Positions 55,097 through 64,000 of a stretch of DNA of 64,000 nucleotides are shown one piece after another (the stretch's first letter is position 1; every line of letters starts with the position of its first letter). Source of the DNA: Bacteroidales bacterium (GTDB lineage: Bacteria > Bacteroidota > Bacteroidia > Bacteroidales > UBA12077); assembly GCA_028282785.1 (NCBI GenBank), contig JANQHE010000055.1, forward strand, positions 37,161-101,160. The letters run 5' to 3'. A program made the translations under genes and the position numbers. The notes under the pieces are model-generated. The model was not told where the DNA came from, searched no databases, and saw only the letters and a list, made by a program, of their open reading frames with translations.

Positions 55097-56131
55097 TTAT
55101 TTTGTTATTTCACCACTTATAGACTGATTTAACAATAATTTGGTTTTGCCCATATCATATTTTTTCCCCAGTAAATGCATTAACTTAGCTACCGCAGCTT
55201 CCGTAGTGATATCGTAACCACTTACCACTCCCAGTTTCTGTAATTCATTACCGGTTTCATATTTGGTCATATCAATGCTACCTGCAGAGCACTGCGTTAC
55301 ATTTAATATTATAATATCCTTATTAATTGCCTTTTTTAGTTCACTTAAAAACCACTTTTCAGTGGGAGCATTTCCTGCTCCATACGATTCCAAAACCACT
55401 GCTTTTAAATTCTCAATATTTAAAATAGCACTCATAACTTCTTTACTAATCCCGGGAAAAATTTTTAAGATTGCAATATTTGTATCCAAATCAACATGAA
55501 TAACTAATTCCTTTACAGAAGTTGAATAATGAATTGCCCCATAATTAAATTTTAAATTTATTCCCGCATCGGCAAGATTGGGATAATTAGGAGATTCAAA
55601 TGCGTTAAAATGTTCCGAATTATATTTAGTGGTTCTGTTTCCACGCATTAATTTATTTTCGAAATAAACGCAAACTTCAGGAGCTAATGGTTGCCCGTTT
55701 TTCTCCGTTGCAGCTATTTCTATAGCAGAAATAAGGTTTTCTTTACCATCTGTTCTTAAGGTGCCAATAGGCAACTGTGATCCTGTAAAAATTACCGGTT
55801 TATCAAGATTCTCCAGCATAAAACTTAATGCTGATGCAGAAAAGGCCATTGTGTCAGTTCCATGGAGAACAACAAATCCATCGAAATTGTTGTAATTTTC
55901 CTTAATTATTTCAACAAGTTTTATCCAAACCTCAGGATTTAGGTTAGATGAATCAATAACAGGATCAAATGAAATGGTTGAAAGATTAAAACCAAATCGT
56001 TTTAATTCAGGAACTTCTTCGAGGATTTGATCAAAATCAAAAGGTGCAAGCACTCCGGTTTCCGGATCTTTTTTCATTCCGATAGTACCGCCTGTATAAA
56101 TAATTAATATAGACTTTGATCTATTTTCCAT
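55097..56131 (-). CDS. ansA: Type I L-asparaginase
   Basis: 344 residues from MENRSKSILIIYTGGTIGM; ten upstream codons overlap the tatD end and are not conserved. Hydrolyses asparagine to aspartate and ammonia. The first catalytic Thr is in IYTGGTIGM and the second in FVVLHGTDTMAFSASALS (Thr-Asp pair). No signal peptide, so it is the cytosolic type I enzyme. It starts 4 bases after tatD. Confidence 0.93.
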   Translation of the reverse strand: MENRSKSILIIYTGGTIGMKKDPETGVLAPFDFDQILEEVPELKRFGFNLSTISFDPVIDSSNLNPEVWIKLVEIIKENYNNFDGFVVLHGTDTMAFSASALSFMLENLDKPVIFTGSQLPIGTLRTDGKENLISAIEIAATEKNGQPLAPEVCVYFENKLMRGNRTTKYNSEHFNAFESPNYPNLADAGINLKFNYGAIHYSTSVKELVIHVDLDTNIAILKIFPGISKEVMSAILNIENLKAVVLESYGAGNAPTEKWFLSELKKAINKDIIILNVTQCSAGSIDMTKYETGNELQKLGVVSGYDITTEAAVAKLMHLLGKKYDMGKTKLLLNQSISGEITK

Positions 56132-56135
56132 ATAA

Positions 56136-56903
56136 TTAAATCCCAAAAAGTTGCTTTGCATTATTTGTTGTAATCATAGCAACTTCTTCAATTGTTATAT
56201 TTTTTATTTCTGCAATTTTTTGAGCAATATAAAGTATATATGCGCTTTCGTTCCTTTTTCCCCTTTTTGGAACAGGTGCCAAATATGGCGAATCTGTTTC
56301 TAAAACCATATGATTAATGTCAATATTATTCACTACCTTATCTAAACCGGAATTTTTAAACGTAACGATTCCTCCTATTCCAATTTTAAATCCCCAGCTT
56401 ATTATTTGTTTTGCCTGCTCGCCATTACCTGTAAAGGCATGAAAAACTCCATTCAATTTTTCATCCATTACATCATTCATTATTAAAAAAATCTCATCAA
56501 AAGATTCACGAGCGTGAATAACAATTGGCAAGTTATACTTTTTTGCTAATTCAATTTGACTCCTAAAAGCCTCTTCTTGCTTTTGTTTAAATGATTTATC
56601 CCAGTAAAGATCAATACCGATTTCACCGATTGCATAAAATTTTCGTTTAGTTAACCAGTTCTCAACTTTTTCCAATTCTTCCTTGAAATTCTCCTTAACT
56701 GATGTAGGATGTAAACCCATCATAGGTAAACAATAATCAGGGTATTTAGAAACTAGTTCCATCAATCGTTCAGTAGTAGAATCATCCACATTTGGAAGAA
56801 GAATTTTTTCAACACCATTCTCTTTCGCATTGAATATAACTTCATCACGATCAGAATCAAATTCCGGAAGAAAAATATGGCTATGTGTATCTATTAGTTG
56901 CAT
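56136..56903 (-). CDS. tatD: TatD family metal-dependent DNase
   Basis: 255 residues from MQLIDTHSHIFLPEF, with the metal-binding HSH motif at residues 6-8; six upstream codons are not conserved. Other metal ligands are in AIGEIGIDLYWDKS (Glu), PIVIHARES (His), GVFHAFTGNGEQ (His) and VLETDSPYLAP (Asp). TatD proteins are cytosolic 3'-5' exonucleases or deacylases. Partner of ansA in a compact pair. Confidence 0.9.
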   Translation of the reverse strand: MQLIDTHSHIFLPEFDSDRDEVIFNAKENGVEKILLPNVDDSTTERLMELVSKYPDYCLPMMGLHPTSVKENFKEELEKVENWLTKRKFYAIGEIGIDLYWDKSFKQKQEEAFRSQIELAKKYNLPIVIHARESFDEIFLIMNDVMDEKLNGVFHAFTGNGEQAKQIISWGFKIGIGGIVTFKNSGLDKVVNNIDINHMVLETDSPYLAPVPKRGKRNESAYILYIAQKIAEIKNITIEEVAMITTNNAKQLFGI

Positions 56904-57034
56904 AAAATTTAAACGCTGCAAACATAAAAAATTTCTTAATGAAAACTTATGATCAGCATTTAATTCTGTATGTCTTAAAACATTTGTTAATTTAAATAGA
57001 TTACCATTTAATGAAAAACCCTAAAACAAAAAAA

Positions 57035-57052
57035 GGGAGACATAAGTCTCCC
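57035..57052 (-). terminator. Rho-independent terminator of gdhA
   Basis: Stem GGGAGAC/GTCTCCC with a 4-base loop, followed on the minus strand by TTTTTTTGTTTT. It starts 24 bases past the gdhA stop. Confidence 0.88.
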
Positions 57053-57075
57053 CGAATTTTTTGTCGATAAATTAT

Positions 57076-58482
<1,407 letters not shown>

Positions 58483-58494
58483 TTAAAGAAAATA

Positions 58495-58524
58495 ACGCAA
58501 AACACAATACGTCTTAATTTGCGT
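58495..58524. promoter_or_regulatory. Inverted repeat upstream of the gdhA promoter
   Basis: ACGCAAA-N16-TTTGCGT, 7-bp arms with centre 41 bases upstream of the -7 box. Symmetry and position fit a dimeric regulator's binding site; the regulator is unknown. Confidence 0.35.
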
Positions 58525-58621
58525 ATGTTTTAAAACTTCCTACAAGTCTGAACATTACATTGGATGGGAATTTCAACAGTTGAAATGATGCAATATGTTT
58601 AAAAACATTTCCTGATTTTTA

Positions 58622-59743
58622 TCATAGATAAATCGATGAAATCAGCTTGTATGTTTTGCCTGGTAAAGTCTTTACTACCCCCATAAATTCGAGGTTTAAT
58701 AATATTGGAGAAACCTTACTTGTAGGCATATTTGATTTTAAACAAATTGTGTCGATCGGTATTTCATCTTCAGTTTTTAAAATATCTGCTATCAATTTCT
58801 CCTCTTCATTAAGGTTTGCAAATAAACTACCTTGAATATTTGCCTTTTCAGGTTGTGTTGGCTCCCAACCTAAAATATATTCCAAATCATCTATTGAAGT
58901 AAGCATTGCTGCTTTATTTGATTTGATTAAATTATTGCAACCTATAGAGTATTCATCGGAAACACGTCCAGGCACAGCAAATACATCCCGATTATAAGAG
59001 TTAGCAATATCGGCAGTAACTAAAGATCCTCCTTTGCTCCCAGATTCAATCACAATTGTAGCATCGGATAAACCTGCTATTATTCTATTTCTTTTAATAA
59101 AATTATTTTTATCTCGAATTGACTTACTTGGGAAATCCGTAATTAACATACCTTGTGTTTTAATTTCCGTTGCTAACTTTTTATGTGATGCCGGATATAT
59201 AATATCCAATCCATGGCCGAGCACCGCGATGGTATCTAGATTATTATCTAATGCCGCACGGTGCGCAGCAGCATCTATTCCATATGCTAATCCGCTTACT
59301 ATTATAGGATTATGATTTCGTGTTTTTAAATCTTTAACCAATTTCCTGCAAAAGGCTATTCCTTCTGTTGTTGCTTTTCTTGTTCCAATGATACTTATTA
59401 TCTTACGTGAATTTAAATTGGCACTACCCTTTGTATATAAAAGGATTGGCGCATCTTCGCAATATTTTAATCTTTCCGGATAATTTTTGTCTAAATAAAA
59501 AATTGTGGAAATTTCATTTTCTTTAATAAATACTAACTCCTCTTCAGCTTTTGGCAAAACATCAGAATTTATAATTAAATCTGCCAGAGTATTTCCAATT
59601 CCCGGAATTTTAATTAATGAATTTTTCTTTTCGGTAAAGACTCCTTCGAAACTTCCAATATAAGAAACTAATTTCTTTGCTGTTATATGACCAACTTTAG
59701 GAATAAGACTAAGGGCTATTTTATATTTTAGATCATCTTTCAT
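58622..59743 (-). CDS. dprA: DNA-processing protein DprA
   Basis: 373 residues from MKDDLKYKIALSLIPKVG. An N-terminal helix-hairpin-helix/SAM-like region (about 1-75, GIGNTLADLI) is followed by the Rossmann-fold DprA domain: IGTRKATTEGIAF, IVSGLAYGIDAAAH and SKGGSLVTADIANSYNRDVFAVPG (about 225-250). A C-terminal winged helix (about 300-370) completes it. It loads RecA on incoming single-stranded DNA during natural transformation. No other competence gene is adjacent. Confidence 0.93.
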   Translation of the reverse strand: MKDDLKYKIALSLIPKVGHITAKKLVSYIGSFEGVFTEKKNSLIKIPGIGNTLADLIINSDVLPKAEEELVFIKENEISTIFYLDKNYPERLKYCEDAPILLYTKGSANLNSRKIISIIGTRKATTEGIAFCRKLVKDLKTRNHNPIIVSGLAYGIDAAAHRAALDNNLDTIAVLGHGLDIIYPASHKKLATEIKTQGMLITDFPSKSIRDKNNFIKRNRIIAGLSDATIVIESGSKGGSLVTADIANSYNRDVFAVPGRVSDEYSIGCNNLIKSNKAAMLTSIDDLEYILGWEPTQPEKANIQGSLFANLNEEEKLIADILKTEDEIPIDTICLKSNMPTSKVSPILLNLEFMGVVKTLPGKTYKLISSIYL

Positions 59744-60001
59744 CAATAACAAGAAAATTTTTACATGAAATTAATGAAAAAATCTCAAACTAAATAAAAC
59801 CTTATTTTTCTTTTATAGCTGTTATTTAATTATTACCTAAATAATAAAAATACAATCGCTTACACAAAGCTAAAAAAAATCTTTCTATCCTTATTGTTTA
59901 AAATTCAAGCAACTAAAGTATAAATCAAACTACAAAAATCATGTTAGTTTTTTTTATTTAAAATTTATTTTCTATTATTATACTTATTAAACCCTAAATA
60001 A

Positions 60002-61873
60002 ATGATTATGAAAAGACTTTTCTTTTTAACAACAATTCTTGTTGTTACAACCCAATTAATTACGGCAAAAGCCCCGATAAAATTTGGAAAAATTGATATT
60101 GCAGAACTTGAAATGACCAGTTATGAACATGATACAAGTGCAGCAGCAGTAGTACTATGTAAATATGGATATTTCAACGGGACTAGTTACACTTATACAG
60201 AAATAACACGAGTAAAGATCTTAAAAAAATCTGGTGTGTCATTATCTGAGTTTACTTTTCCGGGCAAAGAAAGTATGATTGTTAAAGGTATTGTTTACAA
60301 TCTTGAAAATGGGGAAATTATAAAAGAAAAACTTAAAAGAGAGTCCATTTTTAAGTTAAAAATTACTGATGATGTTTACAGAATAAGAATTGCTTTACCA
60401 AATGTAAAAGTAGGTAGTGTTTATGAAATTCAAACCGCACAAACTCTTTTACCAGTAGAATTTGCTTTTCAAAGAGAAATTCCTATTAAGTATTGTGAGC
60501 TAGTTTTAGAAGAATCGGAATATTTAGACTATCGAAAAAGATTTAAAGGTTTTGAGTACATTAGATCTGATGGAAATAGATTCTATGTTGAAAATATGCC
60601 TGCATTTAAATCAGAACCTTTTATTGATTCTAAAGAAAATTACTTATCTAAATTCGAATTTGATATTCTTAACGTTAGTATTCCCGAGCAACTCTATTAT
60701 AGAAATTATACAACTTCATGGAAATCAGTAAATAGACGGTTAAGATCTTATAAGGATTTTGGAGGTGTATTAACCACTGGCTCTCTTTATTTATCAGATA
60801 TTAAAAAAGATATTGAACAAAAATACTCTGATCCTTACGATAAATTAAAAGCTGCTTATGAAGCAATCAAACAAGTAAAATGGAATGGGATTGAGTCTTT
60901 GTATTCATCTTCAACTCACCTGGGAGGTGTTTTTAAAGATAAAAAAGCTAATTCTGCAGAAATTAATATGATGCTATATCAGCTTCTACAAAAACTTGAC
61001 ATTTACTCTTTGCCCGTAGCAATAAGCACAAGAGACAAAGGGCGATTAGACCCTGTTTATCCAAGTTTAGAGAGGTTAAACTATATGTTTATATGGGCTA
61101 AAATAGACGACAAAGAATATCTTTTAGATGCAACCGAAGAAATGCTGCCTTTGGGCATGTTACCTAAAAGGTGTTTAAATCAATCAGGCAGGTTAGTAAA
61201 TAACGAAAATGGAAAATGGATTGATCTTAGAACAGACAAAAAAGATAAGGTAATCATAGTGTATAACTTAACAATTACTGATGAGTTAGAGGCTGAGGGA
61301 ACTATGGAGTGCTCTAGGTTCGATTATGCTGCATTTAACTTTAGAAAAACATACAAAGATTATGCAAGTAAAGAGGAGTATTTAACAGATCTGGAGTTTG
61401 AAAATGCAGGTTTAAGGGTAAAATCTTTTTCATTATCTGATTTAGATTCAATATACAAACCCATTAAAGAAAAGTATGAAATTAAGGTTGTAAACTTTGC
61501 ACAAGAGACTGGTGATCTAATTATGATCAATCCTTTCGTCTTTAGTAAAGAAAATTATAATCCGTTCAAATTAGAGGAAAGAAAGTACCCTATTGATTTT
61601 GCATATAAAAAAGAAAAATTAATTATATCAAATATTGTTATCCCAGAAGGGTATACATTTAATACTATACCAAAACCAGCAAGAATCTCGCTACCCGAAA
61701 AAGCCGGATCTATATTAATTAATTATTCAGCTAATGGCAACAGTTTAAATGTAATATACAAGTTCATATTAAATAAGGATAGATTTAGTGTTGATGAGTA
61801 TGCATATCTAAAACAACTTTATGCATTGGTTATCGAGAAACATTCAGAGCCAGTAATTATTAAAAAGCTGTAA
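60002..61873 (+). CDS. DUF3857 protein with inactive transglutaminase-like domain
   Basis: 623 residues with a signal peptide (LFFLTTILVVTTQLITA). The N-terminal half is a DUF3857 beta domain (KILKKSGVSLSEFTFPGKE, then ENMPAFKSEPF). The transglutaminase-like middle has Ser at the nucleophile position (S318 in ANSAEINMMLYQLL) and lacks the His (NYMFIWAKID instead of NHV), although YLLDATEEML keeps the third position. It is therefore probably a binding protein, not an enzyme. Predicted secreted, periplasmic or outer surface. It is separated by 1 base from a catalytic-looking paralogue, so the two may act as a pair. Confidence 0.82.
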   Translation: MIMKRLFFLTTILVVTTQLITAKAPIKFGKIDIAELEMTSYEHDTSAAAVVLCKYGYFNGTSYTYTEITRVKILKKSGVSLSEFTFPGKESMIVKGIVYNLENGEIIKEKLKRESIFKLKITDDVYRIRIALPNVKVGSVYEIQTAQTLLPVEFAFQREIPIKYCELVLEESEYLDYRKRFKGFEYIRSDGNRFYVENMPAFKSEPFIDSKENYLSKFEFDILNVSIPEQLYYRNYTTSWKSVNRRLRSYKDFGGVLTTGSLYLSDIKKDIEQKYSDPYDKLKAAYEAIKQVKWNGIESLYSSSTHLGGVFKDKKANSAEINMMLYQLLQKLDIYSLPVAISTRDKGRLDPVYPSLERLNYMFIWAKIDDKEYLLDATEEMLPLGMLPKRCLNQSGRLVNNENGKWIDLRTDKKDKVIIVYNLTITDELEAEGTMECSRFDYAAFNFRKTYKDYASKEEYLTDLEFENAGLRVKSFSLSDLDSIYKPIKEKYEIKVVNFAQETGDLIMINPFVFSKENYNPFKLEERKYPIDFAYKKEKLIISNIVIPEGYTFNTIPKPARISLPEKAGSILINYSANGNSLNVIYKFILNKDRFSVDEYAYLKQLYALVIEKHSEPVIIKKL

Positions 61874-61874
61874 A

Positions 61875-63788
61875 ATGAAATCAGGTTATTTTATATTATT
61901 TATAACATTATTTTACGGAAATATTTCTTTTGCGAAGAAAACTCCCAAGTACCCTGTTAAAAATATTCCCAGTGAACTTCTTATAGGTGCAGATGCTGTT
62001 GTAAGAGAAAAAAGCACTGTACTTGAAGTAATTTCAGAAAGTAGAATAGAATGCCGTGAAAAGTATGTAATAACAATATTAAAAGAAAGTGGTAAAGAAA
62101 AAGCCTTTTTTGAAGAGTATTACGATAAACTAAGCAGTATAAGAAATATTTCAGCTACAGTATACGACAAAGATGGAAAGAAAATAAAAGTAATTAGATC
62201 TGATGATATTATTGATTTAACTGCAGTATCTGGTTTCTCCCTATACGATGATTCAAGAAAAAAAATTATAGATCCAAAATATGCTATATATCCTTATACT
62301 GTTGAATACACATTTGACAAAAGATATAATTCTGCATATTATCTCCATGGTTGGAGTGCTTTTTTGGGTTACAATACTTCTGTCGAAAAGCTATCTTTTA
62401 AGATTATCAGTCCAGCAAGTTATAATTTTCATTATAAAGAATTTAACTTGAGCGAAAAGGCTGCAGAACAACAATTAGTTGATCAGAAGAAAGTATTATC
62501 ATGGGAATTTAAAGGATTTAAAGCATTACAGTACGAACCTTTAAGCGACTATCTGCATAAATGGGTACCTTTAGTGAAAATAGCTCCAGACAAATTTAAT
62601 TTAGGTGGCTATGCAGGCAGTTTAAAGTCCTGGAAAGAATTTGGCAAATTCTTTGCTCGTTTAAATAGTGGAAAGGATAATATTCCGCAAGAAACAATCG
62701 ATTATGTTGGCACACTTCTTAATGAAGAAATGACCGACTATGATAAAATAGCTACTATATATAAATTCTCGCAAGATAAAAACAGATATGTTAGTATTCA
62801 AGAAGGTATTGGTGGACAACAACCCTTTGATGCAAAAACAGTTGATAGGTTGTCATATGGTGATTGCAAAGCACTATCAAACTATGTTGTAACCCTTCTA
62901 AGGAAATTTGGTTTTGAAGCATATTATACCCTGGTATACTCAGGAGATTATATTTATACAGACAAGGAGTTTGTTAAAGATTATTTTAATCATGTAATTG
63001 CTTGTGTACCTATAAATAATAACGATACTATTTGGTTAGAATGCACCAATTCTTACTATCCTTGTGGTTACCTGGGAAGTTCTACAGATAACAGAAATGT
63101 TCTTTTAATTAAAGAAGACGGTGGGGAATTAGCTAAAACACCTTCATACTCACTCATTGATAATAAGCAGAATTCAAATGGAGAAGCAATTATTTCTCCG
63201 GATGGTTTAGTTGATGTTGATATAAATATTACTTATTGTGGAACCATGTACTCAGATCAATATGGTTTATTGTTATTGGATGAAATAGACAAAAAGAAAA
63301 AAATTATACAATCTATTGATATACCAGATTTCAATCTTTTAAACTATAAAGTTACTACTAACAACGACCGTAAACCATCATTAAATAAGGAATTATCTAT
63401 TTCTGTTACCCGCTTTGCAAACAAAATGGGCGACCGAATGTTTTTTAATTTAAATATGATGAACCAATCGAGTGTTACTCTTCCTTATTCGCGTAATAGA
63501 ATCTCTCCAGTACTTATATTTAGACCTTTTAGTGAAGCTGATTCCATAGTTTATTCTTTGCCACAGGGATATAAAATGGAAGCTTTACCTAAACCAATTG
63601 AGTTAAAATCAGAGTTTGGTGAGTACAGTAGTCAGGCTAAATCAGAGGGCAACAAGATCTATTATGAGCGCTCAGTTAAAATTTGGAATGGACAATACCC
63701 GAAAGAAAAATACAATGAATTTGTTGAATTTCTAGAAAAGATTGCTAAGCATGATAAAGCTAAAGCAGTATTGATAAAAGAAATCTAA
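61875..63788 (+). CDS. DUF3857 protein with transglutaminase-like domain
   Basis: 637 residues with a short signal peptide (GYFILFITLFYGNISFA). DUF3857 domain (about 50-260, SSIRNISATVYDKDGKKIKV and VEYTFDKRY) followed by a transglutaminase-like domain with C331 in YGDCKALSNYVVTLLRKFG and H373 in FNHVIACVP; the third residue is E389 (IWLECTN) where Asp is usual. A C-terminal beta domain follows. Probably secreted and possibly a cysteine protease or crosslinking enzyme. Translationally linked to the preceding inactive paralogue; closed by a strong terminator. Confidence 0.85.
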   Translation: MKSGYFILFITLFYGNISFAKKTPKYPVKNIPSELLIGADAVVREKSTVLEVISESRIECREKYVITILKESGKEKAFFEEYYDKLSSIRNISATVYDKDGKKIKVIRSDDIIDLTAVSGFSLYDDSRKKIIDPKYAIYPYTVEYTFDKRYNSAYYLHGWSAFLGYNTSVEKLSFKIISPASYNFHYKEFNLSEKAAEQQLVDQKKVLSWEFKGFKALQYEPLSDYLHKWVPLVKIAPDKFNLGGYAGSLKSWKEFGKFFARLNSGKDNIPQETIDYVGTLLNEEMTDYDKIATIYKFSQDKNRYVSIQEGIGGQQPFDAKTVDRLSYGDCKALSNYVVTLLRKFGFEAYYTLVYSGDYIYTDKEFVKDYFNHVIACVPINNNDTIWLECTNSYYPCGYLGSSTDNRNVLLIKEDGGELAKTPSYSLIDNKQNSNGEAIISPDGLVDVDINITYCGTMYSDQYGLLLLDEIDKKKKIIQSIDIPDFNLLNYKVTTNNDRKPSLNKELSISVTRFANKMGDRMFFNLNMMNQSSVTLPYSRNRISPVLIFRPFSEADSIVYSLPQGYKMEALPKPIELKSEFGEYSSQAKSEGNKIYYERSVKIWNGQYPKEKYNEFVEFLEKIAKHDKAKAVLIKEI

Positions 63789-63810
63789 GAATTATGAAAT
63801 AACATGATAG

Positions 63811-63847
63811 GCTGTTGCATTACTAAAATTTGCAACAGCTTTTTTTG
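63811..63847 (+). terminator. Rho-independent terminator of the DUF3857 pair
   Basis: Perfect 9-bp stem GCTGTTGCA/TGCAACAGC with an 11-base loop, followed by eight T residues. Confidence 0.9.
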
Positions 63848-63854
63848 TATAAAG

Positions 63855-63879
63855 AAGGAGGTACTAAAAGCACCTCCTT
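63855..63879 (-). terminator. Hairpin downstream of the second glutamate dehydrogenase gene
   Basis: Stem AAGGAGGT/ACCTCCTT with a 9-base loop, 41 bases past the stop of the leftward gene; the following T-tract on the minus strand is short (CTTTATA). Its arms match the core of the ExbB operon terminator. Confidence 0.6.
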
Positions 63880-63920
63880 ACATAAATTACAAACTAAAAA
63901 ACTACAAGTTATATAACGAA

Positions 63921-64000
63921 TTAAATAACTCCTTGATCTAGCATTGCATTAGCTACTTTTAAGAAACCTGCAATGTTTGCTCCTTTTACATAGTCAATAT
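63921..64000 (-). CDS. gdhA: Glutamate dehydrogenase (copy 2), C-terminal fragment at window edge
   Basis: Only the last 26 or so codons are visible, reading [20 protein letters not shown] then QGVI and stop. This matches the end of the complete copy at 57.1-58.4 kb at most positions ([24 protein letters not shown]), so it is the 3' end of a second, related glutamate dehydrogenase gene. The N-terminus and cofactor preference lie outside the window. Confidence 0.88.
   Translation of the reverse strand, partial: IDYVKGANIAGFLKVANAMLDQGVI

Overview
The window is AT-rich bacterial DNA from a member of the Bacteroidota, most likely class Bacteroidia (Bacteroidales/Marinilabiliales-like; this placement is inference). 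Supporting signs are the acpP-fabF-rnc-IPExxxVDY gene order, an RprX/RprY-type two-component pair, the glycine-lipid acyltransferase pair GlsA/GlsB, a LEA type 2 lipoprotein, DUF3857 proteins, an ExbB-ExbD-ExbD cluster, and promoter-like TAnnTTTG boxes instead of strong Shine-Dalgarno sites. There is no rRNA, CRISPR array, insertion sequence or prophage. Two tRNA genes are present, Arg(UCG) and Ser(GGA).

Layout. 1-2.1 kb: start of the division and cell wall (dcw) cluster (rsmH partial, mraZ) reading out of the left edge, with four 10-bp-spaced MraZ-box-like repeats upstream. 2.1-14.8 kb: the main accessory locus. A LytS-type histidine kinase and LytTR regulator sit between a divergent operon (two 800-residue MacB/FtsX-type permeases plus an S41 protease) and a rightward set (S8 subtilase, third permease, 33-residue double-glycine-leader peptide, terminator). 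Both flanking intergenic regions carry ACTGA direct repeats spaced exactly 21 bp, the geometry of LytTR operators. This is the best candidate for an undescribed system: a peptide/protease/permease module under LytTR control. No ABC ATPase is encoded in the window. 14.9-17 kb: putative glycine-lipid acyltransferases.

17-28 kb: housekeeping genes (PurF-like amidotransferase, SPOR and LEA proteins, glpK, yebC, miaB, STAS protein, aspS, tadA) and a secreted Trp-repeat protein. 28-31.8 kb: yfiR, a methyl-accepting chemotaxis protein reduced to one membrane helix plus the signalling tip, and an arsenic operon (predicted lipoprotein phosphatase-like protein, arsR, arsC, acr3). 31.8-38.7 kb: M3 peptidase with an in-frame palindromic repeat insertion, a decayed gene, HAD phosphatase, thioesterase, PNPOx-like protein, and a TPR histidine kinase preceded by a 37-residue Gly-rich peptide gene.

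38.8-56.9 kb: core genes including a SpoU methyltransferase, formyl-THF cyclo-ligase, RprXY-like system, rnc, fabF, acpP, purN, an M23 peptidase, a YitT-family protein, leuS, an ExbB/ExbD energiser operon, ansA and tatD. 57-64 kb: gdhA, dprA, two DUF3857 proteins (one with a dead transglutaminase site) and the end of a second glutamate dehydrogenase gene running off the right edge. Start codons were moved to internal ATGs in several genes where the longest frame began with a TTG/GTG or ran through a tRNA gene.
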